Positions 50,371 to 58,674 of a stretch of DNA of 64,000 bases are shown here, piece by piece (positions within the stretch are counted from its first letter, which is position 1; every line of letters begins with the position of its first letter). The stretch is from the NCBI RefSeq assembly GCF_001673405.1, contig NZ_LZLV01000044.1, positions 1 to 64,000 on the forward strand. The letters are read 5' to 3'. The notes under the pieces are model-generated. The model saw only the letters and a program-made list of their open reading frames with translations, did no database searches and was not told the DNA's origin. Position numbers and translations under genes: made by a program. Source of the stretch: Mycobacterium sp. 1245111.1. GTDB lineage: Bacteria; Actinomycetota; Actinomycetes; Mycobacteriales; Mycobacteriaceae.

Positions 50371-51273
50371 TCACGCCGTGATGAATTCCTTGGCGAAAGC
50401 GCGGGAACGCTCGATCAGCTCGGCGCGGTCCGCCCCCGGTGGCGCGATGGTCAGCCAGGTCACTCCGGCGGCGGCCAGCCTGGAAATGGTCTCATGGCGT
50501 TCGTCGGCCGATCTGCTGTCGTCCAACAGATTTCCGGCGGAAAAGCAGATGTCCAGCGGCTCGGTGCGGCCAATCTCGGTCGCATAGCGCCGCGCCCAGT
50601 CGATCGCGAGTTCTAGGTCCTCGATCGTGGAGATCTCCGCGGTACGCGAGGCCGTGGCATAGCCGAACGTGTTGAAGGGCGCCCATCCCTGAGCACGCGA
50701 CACTGCCCGGCGAACGGCGGGCTTGCTGTTTCCGCCGACCCAGACGGGCGGGGGGCTGGCCGGCAGAGGTCGCAGACGAACCCCGCGCGCCGCGAACGAC
50801 GTTCCCTCGTAGGCGATATCGGCGCCAGTGAGTACTTGATCCAGCACGTCGAGCGCCTCGTCGAGCAGGGCGCCACGGTTGTCGAAATCGACTCCCAGCG
50901 CCTTGAACTCGGGTTTGAGGTATCCCGCAGCAGTACCCAGGATGAGCCGCCCGTTCGACAGGGCGGCAAGACTTTGCACTGACTTCGCCCCGAGAAAGGG
51001 GTTGCGGTAAGCGGCAATGTAGACGTTCGTCAGCAGCTTGATGTCGGCGGTGGCCGCGGCGGCGAACGACAGCGCGACGAACGGATCGAGGGCGTGATGG
51101 CCGCCGTGGTCGAGCCACTTCGCGTCAGGCGCGGGGTGGTCGGTCACATGAACCGCGGCGAACCCGGCCTCTTCGGCCACGCGCGCGACGTCCGCGATGG
51201 CGTCGGCGGTGACGAATTCCTCGACCGCCTCGACGCGCTGAGTGGGCAATTCGAGGGAAAACGAAATGGTCAT
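50371..51273 (-). CDS. F420-type LLM-class oxidoreductase
   Basis: A 300-residue luciferase-like TIM-barrel protein starting MTISFSLELPTQRVEAVEEF. FAAVHVTDHPAPDAKWLDHG, LLTNVYIAAYRNPFLGAKSV and RLILGTAAGYLKPEFKALGV are the classic LLM elements; in mycobacteria this TIGR03619-like subgroup normally uses F420 rather than FMN. It overlaps the acyl-CoA dehydrogenase at 51270 by four bases, and the two are co-expressed. Likely oxidises or reduces an alcohol, ketone or enoyl group; substrate unknown. Confidence 0.88.
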   Translation of the reverse strand: MTISFSLELPTQRVEAVEEFVTADAIADVARVAEEAGFAAVHVTDHPAPDAKWLDHGGHHALDPFVALSFAAAATADIKLLTNVYIAAYRNPFLGAKSVQSLAALSNGRLILGTAAGYLKPEFKALGVDFDNRGALLDEALDVLDQVLTGADIAYEGTSFAARGVRLRPLPASPPPVWVGGNSKPAVRRAVSRAQGWAPFNTFGYATASRTAEISTIEDLELAIDWARRYATEIGRTEPLDICFSAGNLLDDSRSADERHETISRLAAAGVTWLTIAPPGADRAELIERSRAFAKEFITA

Positions 51274-52388
51274 AAGGGTCCTTTCACTTCGGAGACGAGC
51301 ATGGCCAGGCGCTCGGCATGGGTATCGGGGCTGCCGTACATCAGCTGGCTGGCCTTGGCGCGCCGGACGAACAGGTGGGCATCGTGTTCCCAGGTGAAGC
51401 CGATGCCGCCGTGGATGCGCATGTTGTCGAGCGCCGCCTGCAGCAGGGCTTCCGAACAAGCCAGTTTCGCGACCGACGCGGCCGTCGCAAAGTCGTCGGC
51501 TCCGGCCGAGTCGGCGATATCTGCGGCGTGCGACGCGGCTGAGCGGGCACCCTCCACCTGAACCAGCATGTCCGCGCAGCGATGCTTGACCGCCTGAAAG
51601 CTTCCGATCGGTCGACCGAACTGAATCCGGCTCTTCGCGTATTCGACAGCCATGTCGAGGCAGCGTTGCGCCGCGCCGACCTGTTCGGCCGCCAGCGCCA
51701 CGATGCCAAGGTCCGAGGCGCGCGTCAGGAAGTCTGCTGCACCGCCGTCGCTTCCGATCAGTTGCGCGCTCGCGTTGTCGAACTGCACCCGAGCGAGCTT
51801 GCGGGTGCGGTCGATCCCGGCAAGTGTCGTGCGCGTGACCCCCGCTGATCGGGCGTTCACCGCGAACAACGAGAGCCCGGCGGCGGTATTCGCTGCGGCC
51901 AGAACGACATCGGCGGTATGGCCGTCGATGACCAGCGGAGCCTCACCTTGGATCCGGTGACCGGCGCCGTCCCGGTCGGCCCGCAACGTCACGGCCGCCG
52001 GATCCCAGACGTCCAGTCGACCGTTCAGGATCAGCGTTGCCGTTGTCGAGCCGTCCACGAACCCGGGAATGAACCGTTCGGCGGCCTCGTCGTCGCCGCT
52101 GGCGAGGATCGCCTGCGTGGCCAGGCCTACGGTGGCGTAAAAGGGCGAGCACAGCAGGGCGCGCCCCATTTCCTCGAAAACCACCGCCAACTCGGCCACG
52201 CCGGCGCCGGCGCCGCCCCAACGCTCCGGAACGGCGATGCCATGCAGTCCCAACTCACGGGCCATCTGCAGCCACGCGGCCTCGTCGTAGCCGGTTTCGG
52301 TCAGCATCAGCTTGCGGACGGTCTCGCTCGGTGACGTCTCGGCCAGGTACTCGCGCACCACGCCGCGAAGGTCGTCGGACTCAGTCAT
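51270..52388 (-). CDS. Acyl-CoA dehydrogenase
   Basis: A 372-residue flavin acyl-CoA dehydrogenase: MTESDDLRGVVREYLAETSP, GLHGIAVPERWGGAGAGVAE, ALLCSPFYATVGLAT, YAKSRIQFGRPIGSFQAVKH, and IHGGIGFTWEHDAHLFVRRA near the C-terminus. The FGRPIGSFQAVKH and GGIGFTWEH parts belong to the shorter, ChsE1-type chains that need a partner subunit. No second chain adjoins it, but the pair at 53814/54779 lies just across the divergent promoter. Oxidises an acyl-CoA to enoyl-CoA. Confidence 0.88.
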   Translation of the reverse strand: MTESDDLRGVVREYLAETSPSETVRKLMLTETGYDEAAWLQMARELGLHGIAVPERWGGAGAGVAELAVVFEEMGRALLCSPFYATVGLATQAILASGDDEAAERFIPGFVDGSTTATLILNGRLDVWDPAAVTLRADRDGAGHRIQGEAPLVIDGHTADVVLAAANTAAGLSLFAVNARSAGVTRTTLAGIDRTRKLARVQFDNASAQLIGSDGGAADFLTRASDLGIVALAAEQVGAAQRCLDMAVEYAKSRIQFGRPIGSFQAVKHRCADMLVQVEGARSAASHAADIADSAGADDFATAASVAKLACSEALLQAALDNMRIHGGIGFTWEHDAHLFVRRAKASQLMYGSPDTHAERLAMLVSEVKGPL

Positions 52389-52606
52389 CTATCCGTTGAT
52401 CCCGTTGTCCGTCAATGGCTTTGATGGCTCTGGGCCTTTCAGTCGACGGTCGTTGTGGGAGCCAATGTTGTCGTGGGCGTCCCGGTGTCGGCGGCTTACG
52501 CCGCCGCCGGGGTATTCCTGGCACCGTAGGCCCGGGATGGTCATTGCCGGTTGAGGATAGTATCTTTTCTGGAAATAGAGAATAAGCATTCTCGCAAAGG
52601 AGCGAC
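52389..52606. other. 218-bp divergent promoter region with hairpin
   Basis: Contains the operator copy at 52578-52593 and a hairpin with arms GGCGGC/GCCGCC at 52490-52495 and 52500-52505 (loop TTAC). The hairpin has no T-run and sits far from either start codon, so it may be a structured leader or nothing. TAGTAT at about 52556 could be the -10 for the amidohydrolase operon. Confidence 0.4.
52578..52593 (+). promoter_or_regulatory. Copy of the recurrent inverted repeat (perfect arms)
   Basis: GAGAATAAGCATTCTC has perfect six-base arms around AAGC. It lies 14 bp before the GTG start of the amidohydrolase operon and downstream of a possible -10, a position suited to repression. Confidence 0.72.
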
Positions 52607-53806
52607 GTGGTGACGACGAAACTCGATTATGGCATCTTTGACTGCGATACCCACTGCTACGAACCGCGGGACGCATTCACGCGCTATCTGCCGGAGAAGT
52701 TTCGGGATCGGGCGATCACGACGGTGCGCGGTGCCGACGGGGTCGAGGTGATCCTTGCGGGGCATCGCGTGGCTACCTTCAACAGTGAAGGCGGTCTGGG
52801 ATTGGATGTCGCCTACCGGCCCGGTTCGCTCAAGGAGATGCTGCGACAGATGGGTTCGGGCAACCCGGAGGAGTCCTACGAGCCGCAGCCCATGCAACCG
52901 GAATTCGTGTCGCGCGTCCCGCGTCTATCGGTCATGGCGGAGCAGAACATCGACCGGATGGTCATCTATCCCAGCGGCATGGCCTTGGCGGCTGAACACT
53001 ATGTCGACGACACCGAGGCGCTATACGCGAACCTGCGTTCGTTCAATCGGTGGTTCGACGAGGAGTGGGGCTTCAATTTCGACGACAAGATCTTCGCGAC
53101 GGCGCTGTTGTCGCTGCGCGACTTGGATTCTGCGATCGCCGAGACGGAGGCGATCATCGCCCAAGGCGCGAAGTTTGTCATGTTGCCGACCGGTCCGGCG
53201 TACGGTCGATCACCTGGCGATCCGTACTTCGACCCCATCTACGCGCGCTTGCAGGAGGCTGGCTGCGTGCTGGTCTACCACATCATGCCGTTCTGGTATT
53301 TCGACGCCATTTCGCCCGCGTGGGGCCAAAACTCCGACCCCGCATCGTGGCACATGTCGGCGTGGCAGTGGATGAACATCTATGGACAGCGGCCGATCGA
53401 GGACACGTTGTCGGCGCTGATCTTCGACAACCTCTTCGGTCGTTTCCCGAACCTCAGCGTCCTGGTCGCTGAGCACGGCGCGGAATGGGTGCCGTTCTTT
53501 GTCAGACACATGGACAAAAGCCGCGGCATGGGCCGCAACGGTCCGTGGATCGGCGGGAAGCTGACCGAGCGACCGTCGACAATTTTCCGCCGTCACGTTC
53601 GCGTGGTGCCCTATCCCGAGGACGACATCCCTGCGATCGTCGCCAGCATGGGATACGACGACTGCCTGGTCATGGGCTCGGATTACCCACACGCCGAAGG
53701 CATGGCCGAGCCCGCGGACTTCGTGAAGCTGCTCGATCCACTAGACGACGCCGCGAAGCGGCGGATCATGCGCGATAACGCCGAGCAGTTGCTCTTCCGA
53801 GGCTGA
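52607..53806 (+). CDS. Amidohydrolase-2 family metal-dependent hydrolase/decarboxylase
   Basis: A 399-residue amidohydrolase starting MVTTKLDYGIFDCDTHCYEP. Metal-site elements: FDCDTHCYEP at residues 11-20, VLVYHIMPFWYFDA in the middle, and MGSDYPHAEGMAEP near the end. It shares the NFDDKIFATALLSL and NLFGRFPNLSVLVAEHGAEW regions with the 47944 paralogue. AAGGAG precedes the tandem GTG GTG start. It leads an operon with two acyl-CoA dehydrogenases and a CoA ligase, so its substrate is probably a carboxylic acid or its CoA ester. Confidence 0.88.
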   Translation: MVTTKLDYGIFDCDTHCYEPRDAFTRYLPEKFRDRAITTVRGADGVEVILAGHRVATFNSEGGLGLDVAYRPGSLKEMLRQMGSGNPEESYEPQPMQPEFVSRVPRLSVMAEQNIDRMVIYPSGMALAAEHYVDDTEALYANLRSFNRWFDEEWGFNFDDKIFATALLSLRDLDSAIAETEAIIAQGAKFVMLPTGPAYGRSPGDPYFDPIYARLQEAGCVLVYHIMPFWYFDAISPAWGQNSDPASWHMSAWQWMNIYGQRPIEDTLSALIFDNLFGRFPNLSVLVAEHGAEWVPFFVRHMDKSRGMGRNGPWIGGKLTERPSTIFRRHVRVVPYPEDDIPAIVASMGYDDCLVMGSDYPHAEGMAEPADFVKLLDPLDDAAKRRIMRDNAEQLLFRG

Positions 53807-53813
53807 CGGCTGC

Positions 53814-54782
53814 ATGGCGGGCGAGGGCTCACTCGACGTCGACCTCGAACTCTTGAGGTTGTCGGCGCGCGAATTTCTTGCCGAACGGGGAGAGCGCGGC
53901 ACCGTCAAGGACCTCGCCGCGATGGACTGGACCGGTTTGCTCGTCGACGAGGAGCTCGGCGGTGCCGGCTGGCGTCCGGTCGAGACATGCGTCGTGGCTG
54001 AGGAATTGGGGCGCGCGCAAGATGCCTCTGCATGGTTTGGAACCACGATGGGCGCCGCTGCGCTTGCCTCGGCGCCGGAGCAGGTCAGGGAGCAACTGTT
54101 GCCAGGCCTGCTGGCCGGCAGTTCGTCGGCGGGCTTCGCGATCGCTGACGACTATGCGCGGGTCGTCCGCGCTGATCAGCTCGATTTCCTTTTTCTGTTG
54201 GATCCCAACGGAATTCATCTTCTCAGTGAGCTAGCTTCGGGGCAGTTCGTGCTGGATGACGATCTGCTGGACGTCAACAGAACAGTGTGGCGCACCGATT
54301 TCGACCTCGCTCCCGGCGAGTTGATCGGGTCGCCCGACCGGGCCCAGGAGTTACTCCGGGTCGCTCAGCTGCTCATCTCTGCCGATTCCATTGGGGCGGT
54401 GTCGATGACCGTGGAGCGGCTGACGGCGTACCTGAGGGAGCGCGTGGCTTTCGGGGCCCCGATAGCCAGTTTTCAGGCAATCCAGCATCGGCTGGTCGAG
54501 CTAGTGGTTTTCGTGGTCAAAGCGCGAGCCGTTGTCATGAGGGCGGCTCGCGCGATCGCGGTCGCCGACGTCAGAGCGACTGCCCTCACGGCCGCGGCAC
54601 ACGCGTTCGTCGCAGCGAAATCCACAGCCGCCGTGGATGAGTGCATGCAGTTGTCTGGCGGAATCGGATTCACCTGGGAGTACCCACTGCACTACGAACT
54701 GCGACGGGTGTTCACCAACTCCCATCTGATGGGCACCGCGCGTTCTAGTCGAGCGCTGCTGGCGAATGAGTCGGGCTGGTGA
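53814..54782 (+). CDS. Acyl-CoA dehydrogenase, short subunit
   Basis: A 322-residue acyl-CoA dehydrogenase, shorter than the usual 380-400. It starts MAGEGSLDVDLELLRLSARE; MDWTGLLVDEELGGAGWRPV marks the alpha domain, the middle beta domain is much reduced, and the C-terminal domain has AFGAPIASFQAIQHRLVELV and LSGGIGFTWEYPLHYELRRV. This resembles the ChsE1-type subunit that works only with a longer partner. The next gene encodes such a partner with a four-base overlap (GTGA). Together they likely form an alpha2-beta2 dehydrogenase for an unusual acyl-CoA. Confidence 0.86.
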   Translation: MAGEGSLDVDLELLRLSAREFLAERGERGTVKDLAAMDWTGLLVDEELGGAGWRPVETCVVAEELGRAQDASAWFGTTMGAAALASAPEQVREQLLPGLLAGSSSAGFAIADDYARVVRADQLDFLFLLDPNGIHLLSELASGQFVLDDDLLDVNRTVWRTDFDLAPGELIGSPDRAQELLRVAQLLISADSIGAVSMTVERLTAYLRERVAFGAPIASFQAIQHRLVELVVFVVKARAVVMRAARAIAVADVRATALTAAAHAFVAAKSTAAVDECMQLSGGIGFTWEYPLHYELRRVFTNSHLMGTARSSRALLANESGW

Positions 54783-55981
54783 GCACTTTCGGTCACCGAC
54801 CTTCAGAAACGGAGCTGGTCGAGTTCAGGAATCGGGTCAAGGCTCACATCGCCGAGCATGCCCCTGCGATCGAGGCGCGCGAAGGACACCGGGCGCCGGA
54901 AACGCCAGCACAGGAAGCCTTGCTGCGCAGGTGGTTCGCGGGTCTGTTCGAGGCGGGCCTGATAGGCGCCGACTGGCCGGTCGAGTACGGCGGCCGCGCC
55001 GACCACCATCCGCTACACGACCGAATTGTGAGCGAGGAGATCTTGCGTGCTCGCGCGCCGCGGCCTGTCGACCAGGTCAACCTGGCCGCACACGTGCTGC
55101 TGCACTTCGGTTCCGACGAGCAGAAGCGCACGCTGCTGCCGCTGATCCGCGCCAGTGAGCACGTTTGGTGCCAATTGCTCAGCGAGCCCGATGCCGGCAG
55201 TGACATCGCAGCGATACGCAGTCGTGGCGTTAGGCAGGACGATGGCGACTGGCTCATCGACGGGCAGAAGACGTGGATTACCGACGGCCACTGGGCCGAC
55301 ATGGGGCTTGCCTTGATCCGTACCGACCCAGCATCCTCGCGTCACCACGGCCTGTCGGTGTTCACGGTGCCGCTCGATGCAGACGGTGTCGAGGTTCGAC
55401 CGATCCGCACGATCGGCGATGCGATCGAAGTCAACGAGGTCTTCCTCACCGGAGTCCGGCTCGGACCCGAGAATCTGATCGGCGAGGTAGGCCAAGGCTG
55501 GTCGATCATCATGGCGGGCCTGGATTTTGAACGATTCGGCATCGGCGGCAACGTGATTCTGCTGGAGCTTCTGATCGACGATCTAGTCGCGGTTGCCCGC
55601 CACGCGTACATTGACGACGTGCCTGCGCTGGAGTCCGCCGACATCCGCCAGAAAGTGGCCGAGTTGGCAGTCGAGGTCGAAGTGGCAAAGGCCTTCATCG
55701 ACGATCATGTGGAGCGGTTGACATCGGGTGACGAACAACCCGGTGACGGTTCGATCGCGAAGCTGAGCTTCGCCGAGACCTATCATCAGGTCGCGGCGTA
55801 TGGCGCGGAACTGGCGGCGTGCGCGACAGCGGTAGGCGATACCGCACCCGCCGTGCAGGAGGCCAAACAGCGTCTACGTGAATGCTGGCTGTGGTCACGC
55901 GCCTACACGATCTCGGGCGGTAGCTCGGAGATGATGCGCAATATCCTTGCCAAACGCCGACTGCATTTGCCCACCAGATGA
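54779..55981 (+). CDS. Acyl-CoA dehydrogenase, long subunit
   Basis: A 400-residue acyl-CoA dehydrogenase: FEAGLIGADWPVEYGGRADH, WCQLLSEPDAGSDIAAIRSR, WLIDGQKTWITDGHWADMGL, and C-terminal RAYTISGGSSEMMRNILAKR. SEPDAGSD and TISGGSSEMMRNI are the FAD- and interface-type motifs of the longer ChsE2-like chain. It follows the short chain with a four-base overlap and itself overlaps the CoA ligase by four bases (ATGA), giving a tightly coupled oxidation unit. Confidence 0.88.
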   Translation: MSTFGHRPSETELVEFRNRVKAHIAEHAPAIEAREGHRAPETPAQEALLRRWFAGLFEAGLIGADWPVEYGGRADHHPLHDRIVSEEILRARAPRPVDQVNLAAHVLLHFGSDEQKRTLLPLIRASEHVWCQLLSEPDAGSDIAAIRSRGVRQDDGDWLIDGQKTWITDGHWADMGLALIRTDPASSRHHGLSVFTVPLDADGVEVRPIRTIGDAIEVNEVFLTGVRLGPENLIGEVGQGWSIIMAGLDFERFGIGGNVILLELLIDDLVAVARHAYIDDVPALESADIRQKVAELAVEVEVAKAFIDDHVERLTSGDEQPGDGSIAKLSFAETYHQVAAYGAELAACATAVGDTAPAVQEAKQRLRECWLWSRAYTISGGSSEMMRNILAKRRLHLPTR

Positions 55982-57534
55982 GTCAGCTGCGTTTGGCGCC
56001 CACCTATTGGTCTTTGGTCGAGACCGCGGCGCGGGCGCATCCGGACCGTGTTGTCCTCGCCGATGACTACGGGCGCAGCCTGTCCTGCGAGCAACTGCGG
56101 ACAGCGGCGCTGACGTGTGCTGCAGCGTTGGCGGCGCAGGGGATCGGTGCGGGCACCGTAGTGTCCTGGCAACTTCCCACCACGTTGGAGACGATGGTGG
56201 TCATGGTTGCGCTGACTCGACTCGGCGCGGTTCAAAACCCAGTGCTGCCGATTTGGCGTGAAAGTGAGTTACGTTATGTGACAACGCAACTCGACACCGA
56301 GGTCCTCATCGTGCCGGGACTGTGGCGAAATTTTGACTATACCGCGCTCGCGCATCAGCTCGTCGGCGAGCGGCCGATGTCAGTCATCGTCATCGACCAC
56401 GATGCGCCGATCGGCGACGGTCTTCGGCTGCCCGTGGGCGATCCGGCCGCGCTGCCGCCGGCGCCGACCAGCGGCGAGGACCCCCGCTGGATTTACTACT
56501 CGTCGGGCACGACCGCAGCGCCGAAAGGCGCGCGGCACTGCGACCGCTCGGTCCTGGCCGGTTCGGCAGGGGTCATCGGCATCGTCGGCGCGTCCAGCAG
56601 CGACGTCAATCCGATTGCGTTTCCGGTGTCACATATCGGGGGTGCCGCCATGCTCGCCGCTGGACTGCACACCGGCATGCGACTGGTGCTCTTCGACTCG
56701 TTCGACCCTGTCGCAACACCTTTCGCGATTGCGGCGCACCGGCCCACCTTGCTGGGCAGCGCAACCCCGTTTTTCGTCGCTTTCATGGCCGCGCAGGCCG
56801 AGCACGGCGACACGCCGCTGTATCCCGCCCTACGAGGTTGCGTCGGTGGCGGCGCCCCGATCACTGCGGAGCTGGGGAATCAAGTGCGGCAAGCCTTTTC
56901 AGTGGACGGTGTGGCCAACGCGTGGGGCCTGACGGAATTCCCGGTGGCCACTTCACAGGCCCCGAACGGCCCGGCGGAGCTCCTGGATTACACGGTCGGC
57001 AAACCGGTGCCAGGTGTGACGGTACGGGTTGTCGACGAAGCGGAGCGGCCGGTCAAGCGCGGCGAGGTTGGGGAGCTGCGGCTCAAAGGTCCGCAGTGCT
57101 TCCTCGGGTATGTGGACACCGCGCTGGACGCCGGCGCGTTCGACGCCGACGGATGGTTCCGCACAGGCGATCTCGGTCACGTCGATGACGACGGCAACAT
57201 CGTCGTCACCGGGCGGATCAAAGACGCGATCATCCGAAACGCAGAGAACATCTCGGCACTTGAGATCGAGGGCGTGCTGGCCGGCCACCCGGCGGTCGCC
57301 GACGTCGCGGTCATCGGTGTGCCCGATGACCGGACCGGGGAACGCGTCTGCGCGGTAGTTGTCGCACACCCAGGTGCGACACTGACGCTCTCGTCGATCT
57401 TCGACCACTGTCAGTCGCGAGGACTCAGCAAGCACAAGACCCCGGAACGACTCGAACTCGTCGGTGCGCTGCCTCGCAACCTCACCGGAAAGGTGCTCAA
57501 GACCGAATTACGGGCCCGCTTCGGGAGTCGTTGA
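55978..57534 (+). CDS. Acyl-CoA synthetase (AMP-forming)
   Basis: A 518-residue ANL ligase: phosphate loop WIYYSSGTTAAPKGARHCDR, FRTGDLGHVDDDGNIVVTGR in the hinge region, and the C-terminal catalytic Lys in PRNLTGKVLKTELRARFG. The sequence between the A3 loop and A5 differs clearly from the ligase at 31245, so the two activate different acids. It is the last gene of the amidohydrolase-dehydrogenase operon and is convergent with a DapB-like gene 12 bp away. Confidence 0.9.
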   Translation: MSQLRLAPTYWSLVETAARAHPDRVVLADDYGRSLSCEQLRTAALTCAAALAAQGIGAGTVVSWQLPTTLETMVVMVALTRLGAVQNPVLPIWRESELRYVTTQLDTEVLIVPGLWRNFDYTALAHQLVGERPMSVIVIDHDAPIGDGLRLPVGDPAALPPAPTSGEDPRWIYYSSGTTAAPKGARHCDRSVLAGSAGVIGIVGASSSDVNPIAFPVSHIGGAAMLAAGLHTGMRLVLFDSFDPVATPFAIAAHRPTLLGSATPFFVAFMAAQAEHGDTPLYPALRGCVGGGAPITAELGNQVRQAFSVDGVANAWGLTEFPVATSQAPNGPAELLDYTVGKPVPGVTVRVVDEAERPVKRGEVGELRLKGPQCFLGYVDTALDAGAFDADGWFRTGDLGHVDDDGNIVVTGRIKDAIIRNAENISALEIEGVLAGHPAVADVAVIGVPDDRTGERVCAVVVAHPGATLTLSSIFDHCQSRGLSKHKTPERLELVGALPRNLTGKVLKTELRARFGSR

Positions 57535-57546
57535 CCCACCGTGCCA

Positions 57547-58671
57547 TCAGCGGACAGCGGTGTAAGAGACAGATCTCGTTCGCGATTGCCGGCTCACGAC
57601 TGCTGGACCTGCCAAGGGATAGCCAAGCACGCCAGGCGCCGCGTCTACAACCGCGGGTACGGAGTTGACCGCAGCCAGCGCTGTCACCGCGACACCCGGA
57701 TTGACCCGATCCGAGGGCGATTGCTCGAAGTACAACTCCACACACATGCTGGGCCGTCCCTGAACTCGGATAACCATGCCACCTTGGTCTTGCCGCGAGG
57801 GCCTCGGCCACCGCTCCGGCCAGGGTGTGGAACTTACCGTCGCGAAATACTGCACCGCGACCACTGGCCTACCACCGATGACGCCTGCGAGCTGCCAACG
57901 GTGCGCGCAAATCGTCCCTTTTGGAATCACACCGATTGCGGACTCCAGATCCGTTGGTGCTAGCAATGTTTCCCAATCCAGTTCAACGCCGTCGAGTTCT
58001 AGTCCGAGGATGTCGGCGATGTAGCGCACCACCGTCTCCCAATCGTGGTTGACCTTGCCCGACGCGATTCGAGCGGGTACGTGCCCGTCCGGCTTTCCAA
58101 ACCCCATGGATTCGTGCAGCACATCCCAGATGGGATAGGACTTGTCCAGGTCGATCGCGTATTCGTCCATCCGATAGGACTCGACGGTGCCGGCACCGGC
58201 CAGTAGGGAGGTAGGAATGTTAAGACTGACGAACCCCGGCTCGGCGCCGGTGGCATAGAACGTCGAATTCCCTTTCGCCGCTGCGGCTTCGACGGCTGCG
58301 CGCCACTGCGGGGGCGCCGCTGGCGGGTAGACCATCGGGATCGTCGAGATCGTCACGACGTTGATACCCGCCTCGAGGTAGGTGACTATGTCTGCGATTG
58401 CGTCGTTCTCGCGCCGTACGGCGGTGGCACAGTAGGTGACACAGTCCGGCGTGAGAGCCAGCACCGCGTCGAGATTGTCGGTTGCCGATATACCGACATC
58501 CGCTCCGCCGCACAGGCGACCCGCGTCGACTCCGGCCTTTTCGGGCGTGGACACTTTGACTCCGACGAGTTCCAGTGCCGGATCATCGATGATTGCGCGG
58601 AGTGCCTCCTTCCCGGTCAGTCCCGTACCTACGTGAACAACGCGATACTTTCTGGATTTTTCAGTCGCCAT
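57547..58671 (-). CDS. DapB-like NAD(P)H-dependent oxidoreductase (paralogue E)
   Basis: A 374-residue member of the DapB-like family: YRVVHVGTGLTGKEALRAII, signature STPEKAGVDAGRLCGGADVG, VVTISTIPMVYPPAAP, FYATGAEPGFVSLNIPTSLL, HESMGFGKPDGHVP, ADILGLELDGVELDWETLLA, LAAVNSVPAVVDAAPGV. It lies three bases after the P450 at 58675 and is clearly co-expressed with it, just as paralogue B follows the P450 at 17275. This repeated P450-DapB-like pairing suggests the protein acts on the oxygenated product. Reaction unknown. Confidence 0.8.
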   Translation of the reverse strand: MATEKSRKYRVVHVGTGLTGKEALRAIIDDPALELVGVKVSTPEKAGVDAGRLCGGADVGISATDNLDAVLALTPDCVTYCATAVRRENDAIADIVTYLEAGINVVTISTIPMVYPPAAPPQWRAAVEAAAAKGNSTFYATGAEPGFVSLNIPTSLLAGAGTVESYRMDEYAIDLDKSYPIWDVLHESMGFGKPDGHVPARIASGKVNHDWETVVRYIADILGLELDGVELDWETLLAPTDLESAIGVIPKGTICAHRWQLAGVIGGRPVVAVQYFATVSSTPWPERWPRPSRQDQGGMVIRVQGRPSMCVELYFEQSPSDRVNPGVAVTALAAVNSVPAVVDAAPGVLGYPLAGPAVVSRQSRTRSVSYTAVR

Positions 58672-58674
58672 CGT

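Noticed and set aside
52490-52505. GGCGGC-TTAC-GCCGCC hairpin as a terminator or riboswitch
   Set aside because: Six-base stem only, no T-run, and it lies between two divergent genes where no terminator is needed; nothing else suggests a riboswitch.
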